This document shows positions 1 through 7,297 of a DNA stretch of 20,650 bases, in pieces. Positions within the stretch are counted from its first letter, which is position 1. Each line of letters opens with the position of its first letter. The translations under genes were made by a program, and so were the position numbers. Below the pieces are notes generated by a model, which was given only the letters and a program-made list of their open reading frames with translations, searched no databases and was not told the origin of the DNA. The DNA is from an uncultured Oscillospiraceae bacterium (GTDB taxonomy: Bacteria; Bacillota; Clostridia; Oscillospirales; Ruminococcaceae). The DNA lies in the NCBI GenBank assembly GCA_900547385.1, contig URGQ01000027.1, forward strand, positions 1 to 20,650, read 5' to 3'.

Positions 1-17
1 AGCCGCCGCAGGCGGCT
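1..17. other. GC-rich stem-loop at window edge
   Basis: The first 17 bases form a perfect 7-bp inverted repeat (AGCCGCC / GGCGGCT) around a 3-nt loop. No T-run follows on the plus strand, and what precedes it is outside the window. It could be the end of a terminator or part of an intergenic repeat. Confidence 0.4.
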
Positions 18-56
18 TGCTCTGCGGGCCCCAAACCTGCCCCCTGTACAAACCTA

Positions 57-94
57 AAACAGTGCGCACTGCCAGCCTGCGGTACGCACTGTTT
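57..94 (-). terminator. Terminator of the rex-hydrogenase operon
   Basis: A perfect 10-bp inverted repeat (AAACAGTGCG / CGCACTGTTT) with an 18-nt loop lies 11 nt beyond the hydrogenase stop codon. Read on the minus strand it ends in TTTT. On the plus strand a T-rich tail also follows, so it could terminate in both directions. Confidence 0.75.
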
Positions 95-105
95 CTGTTT
101 TATGT

Positions 106-1536
106 TTAGGGCTTAGGCTCCAGAGCTGCCAACGCCTCGGTAATGGTTTTATCGTTGGCTTCCATCCCGTATTTATCTACCTCGGCACGGCTGCGGGGAC
201 CGTGGGTCAGGCATCCTGCCCCACCGATGCACCCACCGGTGCAGGCCATTCCTTCAATGAAATTGGCATCCAGCAGCTTTTTGCTCTTCTTGAACAGGGC
301 AATGCGACACTGTTCAATACCGTCACAGGAGGTTGCTTTCAGCTCGAAATCGGTGTGACCATGCTCCTTGATCCCTTGGGCCACCGCTTCCGCCAAACCG
401 CCGCAGCGGGCAAAAATGCGTCCGAAGTAGGAGGCTTCATCCAGCACGCCTTCCTCCAGCGCAGTGATATCGATTTCCCGGCTGTCAAAAAGCGCCTGTA
501 ACTCCTCAAAGGTCATTGCGGCATCCACATAGGGGCGGACCTCCGGCTTTTGGGCTTCTCCCTTTTTGGCGGTGCAGGGCCCAATGAATACCACCCTGGC
601 TGTTTCATCGTGTTCCTTCAGGTACCGCGCGATAGTAGCCATGGGGGAAAGGTTATGAGAAATATAGGGTTTCATTTCCGGGAAGGCTTTTTCGATATAG
701 CTGACAAAGCCGGGGCAGCAGGAGCTGGTAAGGAAGCCCTTTTCCACCAGTTCGCGGCTTTCGGCATCGGCCACCATATCGGCACCCAGGGCGGCCTCCG
801 CCACCGAGTAAAACCCCAACCGATGCAGCCCGGTGACAACCTGCCCCAGCTTGGCGTAGGTGAATTGGCTGGAGATGGAGGGGGCAATGACCGCATAGAC
901 ATGGTATTTCTCATTGTCCCCGCTCTTTTTTATCATATCAATGACATTGAGGATATAGGATTTATCGGTGATGGCGCCAAAGGGGCACTGATAGACGCAG
1001 GCACCGCAGGAAATGCAGGTATTGTTATCAATAGCGGCGGCCTTATTCTCATTCATGGTGATGGCCTTGATCTTGCAGGCGTTCTCGCAGGGACGCTTGC
1101 GGTCTACAATGGCGGAATAAGGGCAGACCCGGGCACAGGCACCGCAGTCCACACACTTGGCCTTATCGATGTGCGCCACATGGTTGTGGAAGGTGATGGC
1201 TCCCTTGGGGCAGGCATCCTCGCACCGACGGGCTAGGCAGCCGCGGCAGGAATTGGTGACCTCATAGCCGCCCATGGGACACTCATCGCAGGCGATATCA
1301 ATGACCTCGATGACATTGGGGTTCTGCTTATTGCCGCCCATGGCCATGCGTACCCGTTCGCTCAGGATGGCACGCTCCTTGTAGACACAGCAGTAGATGG
1401 TCTCGGCATTGCGGGGCGCCAGCTCCCGCGGAATGGACATGACATTATCCAGCAGGGTATCATTCCAGGCCTGCCGGGCCACCTCCCGCAGCACCTTGTA
1501 TTTCAGGTATTGCACCTTGGTATCAAACTTTCTCAT
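106..1536 (-). CDS. [FeFe]-hydrogenase, group B type
   Basis: A 476-residue iron-only hydrogenase expected to reduce protons or oxidise H2 with ferredoxin-like partners in the cytoplasm. The N-terminal third carries ferredoxin-like cysteine sets at C97/C100/C105/C109, C128/C131/C134/C138 and C174/C177/C180/C184, plus extra cysteines at C83/C86 and C150/C154. The H-cluster domain shows all three signature loops: SCCPGF (C273, C274), GPCTAKK (C321) and ACTGGCIGGAG (C432, C436). Both the cluster ligand and the adjacent proton-relay cysteine of loop 1 are therefore present. The loop variants and the lack of a C-terminal small-subunit segment fit the non-bifurcating group B (HydA2-like) enzymes. 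It is the last gene of the operon, starts 17 nt after the phosphatase gene behind a GGGGGAG ribosome binding site, and is followed by a terminator. Family is clear; physiological direction is inference. Confidence 0.92.
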   Translation of the reverse strand: MRKFDTKVQYLKYKVLREVARQAWNDTLLDNVMSIPRELAPRNAETIYCCVYKERAILSERVRMAMGGNKQNPNVIEVIDIACDECPMGGYEVTNSCRGCLARRCEDACPKGAITFHNHVAHIDKAKCVDCGACARVCPYSAIVDRKRPCENACKIKAITMNENKAAAIDNNTCISCGACVYQCPFGAITDKSYILNVIDMIKKSGDNEKYHVYAVIAPSISSQFTYAKLGQVVTGLHRLGFYSVAEAALGADMVADAESRELVEKGFLTSSCCPGFVSYIEKAFPEMKPYISHNLSPMATIARYLKEHDETARVVFIGPCTAKKGEAQKPEVRPYVDAAMTFEELQALFDSREIDITALEEGVLDEASYFGRIFARCGGLAEAVAQGIKEHGHTDFELKATSCDGIEQCRIALFKKSKKLLDANFIEGMACTGGCIGGAGCLTHGPRSRAEVDKYGMEANDKTITEALAALEPKP

Positions 1537-1553
1537 GGGCTCCCCCTTATTTT

Positions 1554-2729
1554 TTAGAAATACATGACCTTGACCCTCTTGCCCATTTTATGCAGCAGCT
1601 CGGAGAGCTCCTCCACCAGCTTCATTTTGATATTGAAGCTGATGGGCAGGTTGGGATCCTGATGGGCGGGGTTTACCGCCCGGCCAACGAAGAAATTGAC
1701 ATCCGTCGCTTCCTCAAACAGCATCCGGCTGATGAGGCAGGCGCCATCGTGACCATAGCCCCATTCCTCATGGCGTTCGTTCTGATCCAGCACATCCTTG
1801 GCGTACTCAATGACCCGGCTGATGGTGATAATGCCCTCTGTCACCAGGTCCACACCCTCCATGTGGGCAATGGGCGGCAGGCCGCTGCTTTGGTAGTGCA
1901 GTTCGGTGGTGATGGGCGACCCCAGATACTGCGAAGCAATGGATGCCGTGGTGCCGCCGCAGATAATGCGCTTGCCGCCCTTGGAAAAGAACAGCGTCAT
2001 CATGCGGGCATCGTCATCCCGGTTGCGGGGCGGGCCAAACAGAATATTGACCGGTGCGCGGCGGCGCACCCGCACCACGCAGGCGGTGGCATCATCGCCG
2101 GGCTTGCCGCCATACAAGCGGTTACACTCCTCCACCAGCATGGTAGAAAGGGTCTTGGCATTGTAACCGGCCACCGAAGCGGTCGCTATAAAGTCAGCAA
2201 TGTCCTTTAGCTGCCAGCCAAAGTTATATGCCACCCCAATGCCAGCATGGGGACAGCCATCGCTCACCGCCACCAGGATATCTCCTTCCTGCAGGCGCAG
2301 CTCGGATTTATGCACTTTTTTATCTCCCCCCACGATCATATCCCGGCCGGGCAGATCGGTGGGTACACCGTTCCGGATAAGGATGACCGGGGGATTATCG
2401 TAGCAGATGATCTCCGCCATTTCATTATTGATAAGGCGAATGATGGTAAAGGTGGAATAGGCCACCTTGCGCACCGAACAGATGGGAAGCGTAGCCGCGA
2501 TGGCCTTGACGCACTCTTCCAGCGGCAGGCCCTCGGCGATCATGGTAGAAATGATGCGGGAAGTAAGAATAGAGAGGATATTAGCTTTTACCCCGCTGCC
2601 CAGACCATCGGCCAGTACCAGCACCGAGGAATCCTCTCCCTGTCCTACCGCTTCCACATGGTCGCCGCACAATTCCTCACCCACATGGTTGATGCTATTG
2701 TAGCCAATCTCTACACACAGGTCATTCAT
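1554..2729 (-). CDS. SpoIIE/PP2C-type serine phosphatase with extra C-terminal domain
   Basis: A 391-residue protein whose first ~225 residues are a SpoIIE-like PP2C phosphatase. The metal-binding acidic motifs are intact: LADGLGSG (D41), VAVSDG (D157) and GDDATA (D212, D213), so catalysis is plausible. Residues ~226-391 form a second segment with a GGKRIICGGTTAS motif and a lysine-rich C-terminus; I do not recognise it as a named domain. There is no signal peptide or membrane helix. The start codon overlaps the 3' end of the sensory hydrogenase gene by 8 nt, so the two are translationally coupled. By position it is the likely output of the PAS-hydrogenase sensor, dephosphorylating an unknown Ser/Thr phosphoprotein; that link is inference. 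PP2C proteins next to sensory [FeFe]-hydrogenases are known in Clostridia. Confidence 0.85.
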   Translation of the reverse strand: MNDLCVEIGYNSINHVGEELCGDHVEAVGQGEDSSVLVLADGLGSGVKANILSILTSRIISTMIAEGLPLEECVKAIAATLPICSVRKVAYSTFTIIRLINNEMAEIICYDNPPVILIRNGVPTDLPGRDMIVGGDKKVHKSELRLQEGDILVAVSDGCPHAGIGVAYNFGWQLKDIADFIATASVAGYNAKTLSTMLVEECNRLYGGKPGDDATACVVRVRRRAPVNILFGPPRNRDDDARMMTLFFSKGGKRIICGGTTASIASQYLGSPITTELHYQSSGLPPIAHMEGVDLVTEGIITISRVIEYAKDVLDQNERHEEWGYGHDGACLISRMLFEEATDVNFFVGRAVNPAHQDPNLPISFNIKMKLVEELSELLHKMGKRVKVMYF

Positions 2730-4392
2730 CGGATACCGAACCTTTCAATTTATACAGGGCGATCTTGGTCTCAGCGGCCGTTTCGCCCAGCAGGGAAGCT
2801 ATTTCCTGCACAATGCGCATCTGCTTGGCCACCACACCATCCGCAATCTCGGCTGTCTGCCGGCTCAGCTCCTCCTTTTGGCGACGGACCCGTTCCTCCT
2901 CGGTCACATCCCGCAGGATACAAATGATCTGATGGAACTCGTGATCCGGGATGATGGTCTCCTCAGCATAGCGGTCGTATTCCGAAAGATAAATGCGCTT
3001 TTTCTCGATGCTCTGCCCACTTTCCAATACGGTAAAGAAATCCCCCGGATCCAGCACACGGACGACCGGTTCTCCCGTCACATCGGAGGGAGAGGACAGG
3101 TTCATCATCTGCAGCGCCGCCCGGTTGATCTGCTGGATCTCCAGCTTTTCATTGAGCAGGATAAAGCCATTCGGTGAATTATTGACGATATTTCCGGTAA
3201 AGCTCTCGGCCCGCTCTTTCAGATACGGCAGGCACATGGAGATTTCCGCCTTGCCCTGATAAACGGCAATGGCCTTTTCCCGGCAGGTATTGTAGCCGCA
3301 GGAGCCACAGTTCAGCTCATCCTCCGGCTTCTTTTTACCCATCTGACGCAGGATATCGGCAAGCTCCCGCTCTGATGGCAGATGGCGCTCCTTGATGAGC
3401 GGCAGGCGTTTCTGGCTCAATTGGGCTGAGGAAGGCTGGGGCAGGTCAAAGTCCTGCTGCCCGGTCACACGGTCCACCGCCTGGTAATCCCGCACCGGGG
3501 AACGGTGGAATTTTTCCATGACCGGCCCGCCCACACAGCTGCCGGTACACACCGACATTTCAATAAAGCAGTGGTGCAGCCCGCCATGCAGCAGATCCTC
3601 CAGCACCTCCAGACAGTTTTGGGCACCATCCACCGCCATGTAGGTATAGCCTGCGTTGGGCTTTTCCATGCAGCGCAGAATACCCCCTGCCGTGGGGAAC
3701 AGCCTCGCCCGGCCGCCCTTTTTCAGTTCGCTGGCCGGCTGCACAGTGATATTCTCCTGGTTTAGCCATTCGGTCAGCTCATCAAAGGTCAGTACGGCAT
3801 CCACTTCGCCGCATTCCTGGGCTTCTTCTTTTTTGGCCACACAAGGTCCAATGAATACGGTTTTAGCGCCGGGAATGCGGCGCTTGATATCGGCACAGTG
3901 GGCCTGCATAGGGGACATAACTGGTGCCAAATATCCCAGCAGCGCCGGGTAATACCGGCGGATAAGCAAATTGACTGATGGGCAGCAGGAGGAAATGATA
4001 ATATCCCGGTTTTCCTCTGCCACCATACGGTCATATTCCCGCTTGACCATAGTAGCGCCCAGGGCCGTTTCCTCTGCATCATAGAAGCCCAGCTTTTTCA
4101 AGGCCTCCCGCATCTCCTCTATGCCGCTGCCGGCGTAATTGGCAATGAAGGAGGGGGCCAGGCTGGCCACCACCGGCGCGCCGCTTTGCAGCATTACCCG
4201 CACCTTGCCTACCTCGCTGACGATCTGCTTGGCATCCTGCGGGCAGACCACAAAGCACTGACCGCACATGATGCATTCATCCTGGATAATATACGCCTGG
4301 TTGCCGGAAAAGCGAATAGCCTTGACCGGGCAGTGGCGGATGCATTTATAGCAGTTTTTGCAATTGGCTTTTTTCAGGGTCAGACATTCCAT
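2722..4392 (-). CDS. hydS: Sensory [FeFe]-hydrogenase with PAS domain (HydS-like, group C)
   Basis: A 556-residue multidomain protein. In order: two [4Fe-4S] ferredoxin motifs (C11/C14/C17/C21 and C40/C43/C46/C50); an H-cluster domain with loops SSCCPS (C136, C137), GPCVAKKEE (C184) and VCTGSCVGG (C282, C286); a four-cysteine Fe-S motif (C362, C365, C370, C387); a PAS domain (~395-490); and a charged, probably helical C-terminal tail (~495-550). Known PAS-bearing group C enzymes such as HydS of Ruminococcus albus and Thermotoga are thought to sense H2 rather than turn it over. The tail could contact the phosphatase encoded next, whose start lies inside this gene's last codons. The start is supported by GGGGAGG 8 nt upstream. 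The sensing role is inferred from domain order and neighbours. Confidence 0.88.
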   Translation of the reverse strand: MECLTLKKANCKNCYKCIRHCPVKAIRFSGNQAYIIQDECIMCGQCFVVCPQDAKQIVSEVGKVRVMLQSGAPVVASLAPSFIANYAGSGIEEMREALKKLGFYDAEETALGATMVKREYDRMVAEENRDIIISSCCPSVNLLIRRYYPALLGYLAPVMSPMQAHCADIKRRIPGAKTVFIGPCVAKKEEAQECGEVDAVLTFDELTEWLNQENITVQPASELKKGGRARLFPTAGGILRCMEKPNAGYTYMAVDGAQNCLEVLEDLLHGGLHHCFIEMSVCTGSCVGGPVMEKFHRSPVRDYQAVDRVTGQQDFDLPQPSSAQLSQKRLPLIKERHLPSERELADILRQMGKKKPEDELNCGSCGYNTCREKAIAVYQGKAEISMCLPYLKERAESFTGNIVNNSPNGFILLNEKLEIQQINRAALQMMNLSSPSDVTGEPVVRVLDPGDFFTVLESGQSIEKKRIYLSEYDRYAEETIIPDHEFHQIICILRDVTEEERVRRQKEELSRQTAEIADGVVAKQMRIVQEIASLLGETAAETKIALYKLKGSVSDE

Positions 4393-4418
4393 AGAAGCTT
4401 CCTCCCCGCCGCGGCGGT

Positions 4419-4667
4419 TTATTGCTTATTCAGGGGCTTCAGCACCTTTTCCTCAAAGAACGCGCGGGTGCCCTCCGGCGTGACGGAGCAGAACTCATCA
4501 TCCACCTTTACGCAGACACCCAGCTGGCACTGGCCCATGCAAAAGGACCCGCACAGCTCCACCTCATCGCTGAGGTTATGATCCCGGATGAGATCCTGCA
4601 GCTGCTCCACCACCTGGCGGGAGCCGCGCACATGACAGGAAGACCCGATACAAACTGTAACTTTCAT
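4419..4667 (-). CDS. Thioredoxin-like [2Fe-2S] ferredoxin
   Basis: An 82-residue protein resembling the C-terminal thioredoxin-like [2Fe-2S] domain of NuoE/HydC. The cysteine pattern is CIGSSC (C6, C11) followed by CGSFCMGQC, which supplies the second ligand pair and one extra cysteine. It is short but complete, with no signal peptide. Its ATG overlaps the stop of the upstream kinase-like gene by 4 nt (ATGA), and a GAGGTG ribosome binding site lies inside that gene. Being sandwiched between the kinase-like gene and the sensory hydrogenase, it is likely an electron-transfer partner of one of the hydrogenases; which one cannot be told from sequence. Confidence 0.85.
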   Translation of the reverse strand: MKVTVCIGSSCHVRGSRQVVEQLQDLIRDHNLSDEVELCGSFCMGQCQLGVCVKVDDEFCSVTPEGTRAFFEEKVLKPLNKQ

Positions 4668-5446
4668 GCTTCATTCACCTCTGTTTCCATCTCTTGCGCC
4701 CCTGCGGGGTCATCGATCCACCGCTGCAGCACGGCACGGCTGCGGGCATTGGCTACTACCGTTTGGGAAGCCGCCACCAGCGGCATCCAGCGGCGGATAT
4801 AATGCGGTTCGATTCCGCTTTTTTCACAGAACAAGGCAAGGTACTGCTCGGCTTCCTCCCTGCGGCCGCGCATCCGCAGCAGCAAATAGGTCAACGCGGC
4901 ATCTGCGGCGGCATTGCCCTGCGTGGCATGGAACCAATCGATGATATATGGTTCTCCTGTCGCGGCGCTGATGATGACCTTGGACGGCACAAAGTTGCCG
5001 TGGCAGACCTCGTTATATTTTGGGATCCGCTCCAGCCGGGAGTACAGATCATACCGGTCGGTGGCGGAAAGCTCCGAGCTGTTGATATTGCGCTGAAGCT
5101 CATCCTTGAGCTTTTTGAACATGGGGCAGGACTGCTGGTGGATGTGGCAGTGCAGAGAGGCGAAAAGTTCCATATACTCCCCCGCCTTTTCGGGATAGCG
5201 CTCCATCAACTGTTCCAGATTTTCACCCTTGATGTACTCCGAAACAATGGCCCACTTGCCATTTACCTCGGTCACCTCCAGAATTTTGGGGACAGTGACG
5301 GTCGTTTCCTCCATTCGGGCCTGGTTCAGCGCCTCATTGATGACATCCGCCTTGGCGCAGTCCTCATTAAAAACCTTTAGGCAGCGGTCGCCATCCCGAA
5401 AAACGGTGATGCTGTTCTGCACCGAAATGATACGATCCAGATTCAT
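4664..5446 (-). CDS. Aminoglycoside-phosphotransferase-fold protein, possible pseudokinase
   Basis: A 260-residue protein of the APH/choline-kinase fold. Visible elements are an ATP-binding-lysine region (CLKVFNED), a hinge-like YIKGENLEQL segment, a catalytic-loop equivalent CHGNFVPSKVI, and a downstream metal-binding segment YIIDWFHATQG. In active family members the loop normally reads HGDxxPxNI. Here the catalytic Asp is Asn and the usual downstream Asn is Lys, so phosphotransfer may be lost or altered. The ATG has an ideal AAGGAGG site 7 nt upstream and starts 18 nt after rex, and the 3' end overlaps the ferredoxin gene by 4 nt. Placement in a hydrogenase-sensor operon that also encodes a phosphatase suggests a signalling role rather than antibiotic resistance; this is inference. 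Confidence 0.72.
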   Translation of the reverse strand: MNLDRIISVQNSITVFRDGDRCLKVFNEDCAKADVINEALNQARMEETTVTVPKILEVTEVNGKWAIVSEYIKGENLEQLMERYPEKAGEYMELFASLHCHIHQQSCPMFKKLKDELQRNINSSELSATDRYDLYSRLERIPKYNEVCHGNFVPSKVIISAATGEPYIIDWFHATQGNAAADAALTYLLLRMRGRREEAEQYLALFCEKSGIEPHYIRRWMPLVAASQTVVANARSRAVLQRWIDDPAGAQEMETEVNEA

Positions 5447-5464
5447 CGCTCGACCTCCTTCCGG

Positions 5465-6076
5465 TTACAGGCGTGCCTTCAGGTGCGCCAAAGAAAGCGC
5501 CAGATTCTCGTACTGGATGACAGCATCGGGCGGGAGCTGCAGCCGGCAGGGTGCAAAGCACCAGAATGCCCGCACGCCGCTGCGGTACAAGACATCGGTC
5601 ACCGCCTGCGCAGCCTCCTTCGGCACCGTAACAATGCCGATGCTCACATGATTCGCGGCGCAGAAATCCGCCAGCGCCGACATGGGCAGCACCGGCTTCA
5701 GCTCACTGCGGTCGCCCTCTGCCGGGACATTCAAATCAAATGCCGCCAGGATGTTGGTACCATATTCCGAAAAACCGGCGTAATCCAGCAGTGCGCGGCC
5801 CAGCTTGCCTGCACCCACTATTACCGCTGCCACCGGGCGGCCGCCCAGGCAGTCCTCCAGGCAGGTGGTCAGCTCAGCACGGTCATAACCCACACGGGGG
5901 CGCCCCGCGCCGCATACAGCGCCCAGGTCCTTTCGCACCTGCACCTCGCCCAGGTCCAGCGCCTTGGCAATGCCGGTAGCGGAAACGGTCGTAATCTCCT
6001 GCGGCAGGGAGCTGATATACCGCAGATATTGCGGCAGACGGCCTATCGTGGCTCTTTTGATCTCTTTGGTATTCAT
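5465..6076 (-). CDS. rex: Redox-sensing transcriptional repressor Rex
   Basis: A 203-residue Rex protein. The N-terminal winged helix (~1-75) includes the family-typical QVRKDL recognition segment and a VGY wing. The C-terminal Rossmann domain has the NAD(H)-binding VGAGKLG motif (G88-G93) and ILAAFD strand, ending in the domain-swap helix NLALSLAHLKARL. Rex repressors leave DNA when NADH is high, de-repressing fermentative and hydrogenase genes. The chosen ATG at 6076 has an AAGGGA site upstream and matches the usual ~205-residue length; an ATG 84 nt further upstream lacks a good ribosome site and lies over the probable -10. It heads the hydrogenase operon, so it probably regulates the operon and itself. 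Confidence 0.93.
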   Translation of the reverse strand: MNTKEIKRATIGRLPQYLRYISSLPQEITTVSATGIAKALDLGEVQVRKDLGAVCGAGRPRVGYDRAELTTCLEDCLGGRPVAAVIVGAGKLGRALLDYAGFSEYGTNILAAFDLNVPAEGDRSELKPVLPMSALADFCAANHVSIGIVTVPKEAAQAVTDVLYRSGVRAFWCFAPCRLQLPPDAVIQYENLALSLAHLKARL

Positions 6077-6092
6077 AGTATTCTTTCCCTTC

Positions 6093-6110
6093 TTGTCAAT
6101 CCGTTGATGT
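6093..6110. promoter_or_regulatory. Degenerate Rex-like operator
   Basis: On the plus strand this reads TTGTCAATCCGTTGATGT, with one good half (TTGTCAA) against the clostridial Rex consensus TTGTTAA-N4-TTAACAA and a poor second half. It lies between the rex -10 and start codon, a usual place for autoregulation. The match is weak and may be chance. Confidence 0.25.
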
Positions 6111-6111
6111 G

Positions 6112-6132
6112 ATATCGATAATAAGCGGTACC
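6112..6132. repeat. Inverted repeat arm, proximal to rex
   Basis: The box begins ATATCGATAATAAGC on the plus strand and recurs inverted at 6191-6210, with two mismatches and one missing base over ~21 bp. The two arms flank the rex -10 element, so they are candidate paired regulator-binding sites. Confidence 0.55.
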
Positions 6133-6143
6133 TTTCCAAGGCT

Positions 6144-6152
6144 ATTCTATCA
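6144..6152 (-). promoter_or_regulatory. Extended -10 promoter of the rex operon
   Basis: The minus strand has TGATAGAAT, an extended -10 (TGn + TAGAAT), 68 nt upstream of the rex start. The -35 region (TTCCCA) is poor. A 6-bp inverted repeat TCCCAT-N5-ATGGGA lies in the -35/-10 spacer and could be an operator. Confidence 0.5.
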
Positions 6153-6190
6153 CATCCCATTCGCCATGGGAATTGCTTTTCTGTAATATC

Positions 6191-6210
6191 GGTATTGCTT
6201 TTATCGATAT
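6191..6210. repeat. Inverted repeat arm, distal to rex
   Basis: Partner of the box at 6112-6132, in opposite orientation (GCTTTTATCGATAT on the plus strand), separated by 58 nt. It lies between the upstream LysR terminator and the rex promoter. Confidence 0.55.
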
Positions 6211-6232
6211 ACCGCAGGCGAAAATTGTATAC

Positions 6233-6258
6233 AAAAAGCGCCTGTCACAGCAGACGCC
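6233..6258 (-). terminator. Terminator after the LysR gene
   Basis: On the minus strand GCGTCTG-CTGTGA-CAGGCGC forms a 7-bp stem with one G-U pair and is followed by TTTTT. It lies 57 nt past the LysR stop and separates that unit from the rex operon. Confidence 0.75.
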
Positions 6259-6315
6259 TTCCGTTCAATCACTTTATACATCAAATACCTTCCGGCAATA
6301 AGGGCAGGGGTGCCC

Positions 6316-7254
6316 TTACTGATCCCAATTATCCGGCAGCTCCCGCTTGGTAGCAATAAGCTGCGCGATGAACTGCTTATCCAATGGAGATAGTGTGTAG
6401 TCCTGCCGGTAGATGAGCACATCCTTATACCGGCGGCGGCTATCCACACAGGGGCGGTGTACCAGCGAATACCTCTCCAGCAGTTCCTGCGAAACCGGTG
6501 AAACCCACATAAAAGCTTGCGGGTTGCGGGAAAGCAGTTCAAAGCGGCTGGCCCGCTCAAAGACATAGATGCGCCGGTTGATATCATCCGGCAGCTCTTC
6601 CCGCCGCACTTCGGAAGCCGGCAGCGAGGGGACATACGGATCGGCATAGGCCACGCGGATATAGTTTTTCAAGTCCTCATAGGTAATGCTCTCCTGCTGC
6701 GCCAGCGGGCAGTCCTTGCTCATCAGCAGGGCATAGCGGAATTCCGCCACCAGCTCACACCGCAGACCCTTTTCTTCCACCAATTCCTTATAGTAGCGGT
6801 CGTAGTTTTCGGCATACCGCAGGATGCCCAGCTTATAGTCGTCCTGAAGAACATTCTTCAGGGTACGCATAGCGTTGGTTTCCTTGTAGAAGACTTCAAA
6901 CTCCTCATCGGCGGAAAGCTCGCAGGAAAAACGGGCAAAGGCCTCCGAGATATAGCTGGAGCGCGGCACCGAGATGGAAAAGTGCTTTTTCTTGGCGGAG
7001 CCTTCGGTAAACATATGCTCCACCTCATCCACCTGCTGCAGGATCGCCTTGGCATACCGCAGGAACACCCCGCCCTCCGGGGTCAGCTCCATCCCGTGGG
7101 CGCTGCGCTCAAAGATAGCAACACCCAGGCTGTTTTCCAGCTCCTTGATGGCCCGGCTGAGATTGGACTGGCCCACAAACAAGCGGTCCGCCGCTTTATT
7201 GATGGAGCCGGTCTCCGCCACAGCCACGGCATATTTCATGTGCTGAAGATTCAT
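6316..7254 (-). CDS. LysR-family transcriptional regulator
   Basis: A 312-residue LysR-type regulator. The N-terminal winged helix-turn-helix (~1-60) is typical (SINKAADRLFVGQSNLSRAI, then LGVAIFERSAHGMELTPEG), followed by a periplasmic-binding-like effector domain from ~90 to the end. The ATG at 7254 is preferred over one 27 nt upstream because AGGAGG sits 6 nt before it. It follows the DUF6320-like gene by 43 nt in the same direction, so it is probably co-transcribed with the hydrolase/acyltransferase unit rather than divergent from a target as many LysR genes are. The ligand cannot be told. A terminator follows, so it is not part of the rex operon. Confidence 0.9.
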   Translation of the reverse strand: MNLQHMKYAVAVAETGSINKAADRLFVGQSNLSRAIKELENSLGVAIFERSAHGMELTPEGGVFLRYAKAILQQVDEVEHMFTEGSAKKKHFSISVPRSSYISEAFARFSCELSADEEFEVFYKETNAMRTLKNVLQDDYKLGILRYAENYDRYYKELVEEKGLRCELVAEFRYALLMSKDCPLAQQESITYEDLKNYIRVAYADPYVPSLPASEVRREELPDDINRRIYVFERASRFELLSRNPQAFMWVSPVSQELLERYSLVHRPCVDSRRRYKDVLIYRQDYTLSPLDKQFIAQLIATKRELPDNWDQ

Positions 7255-7297
7255 AGGATCCCTCCTGCCCTTTTTAGGCACTGTGCTGCTTTATGGC

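Noticed and set aside
550..1236. Long open frame antisense to the hydrogenase (and similar ones opposite most genes)
   Set aside because: GC-rich third positions create long antisense frames; the translation shows no domain, has no ribosome site and overlaps a certain gene entirely.
6077..6160. Upstream ATG extending Rex by 28 residues
   Set aside because: The extension overlaps the probable -10 region and lacks a ribosome site, whereas the internal ATG has one and gives the normal Rex length.
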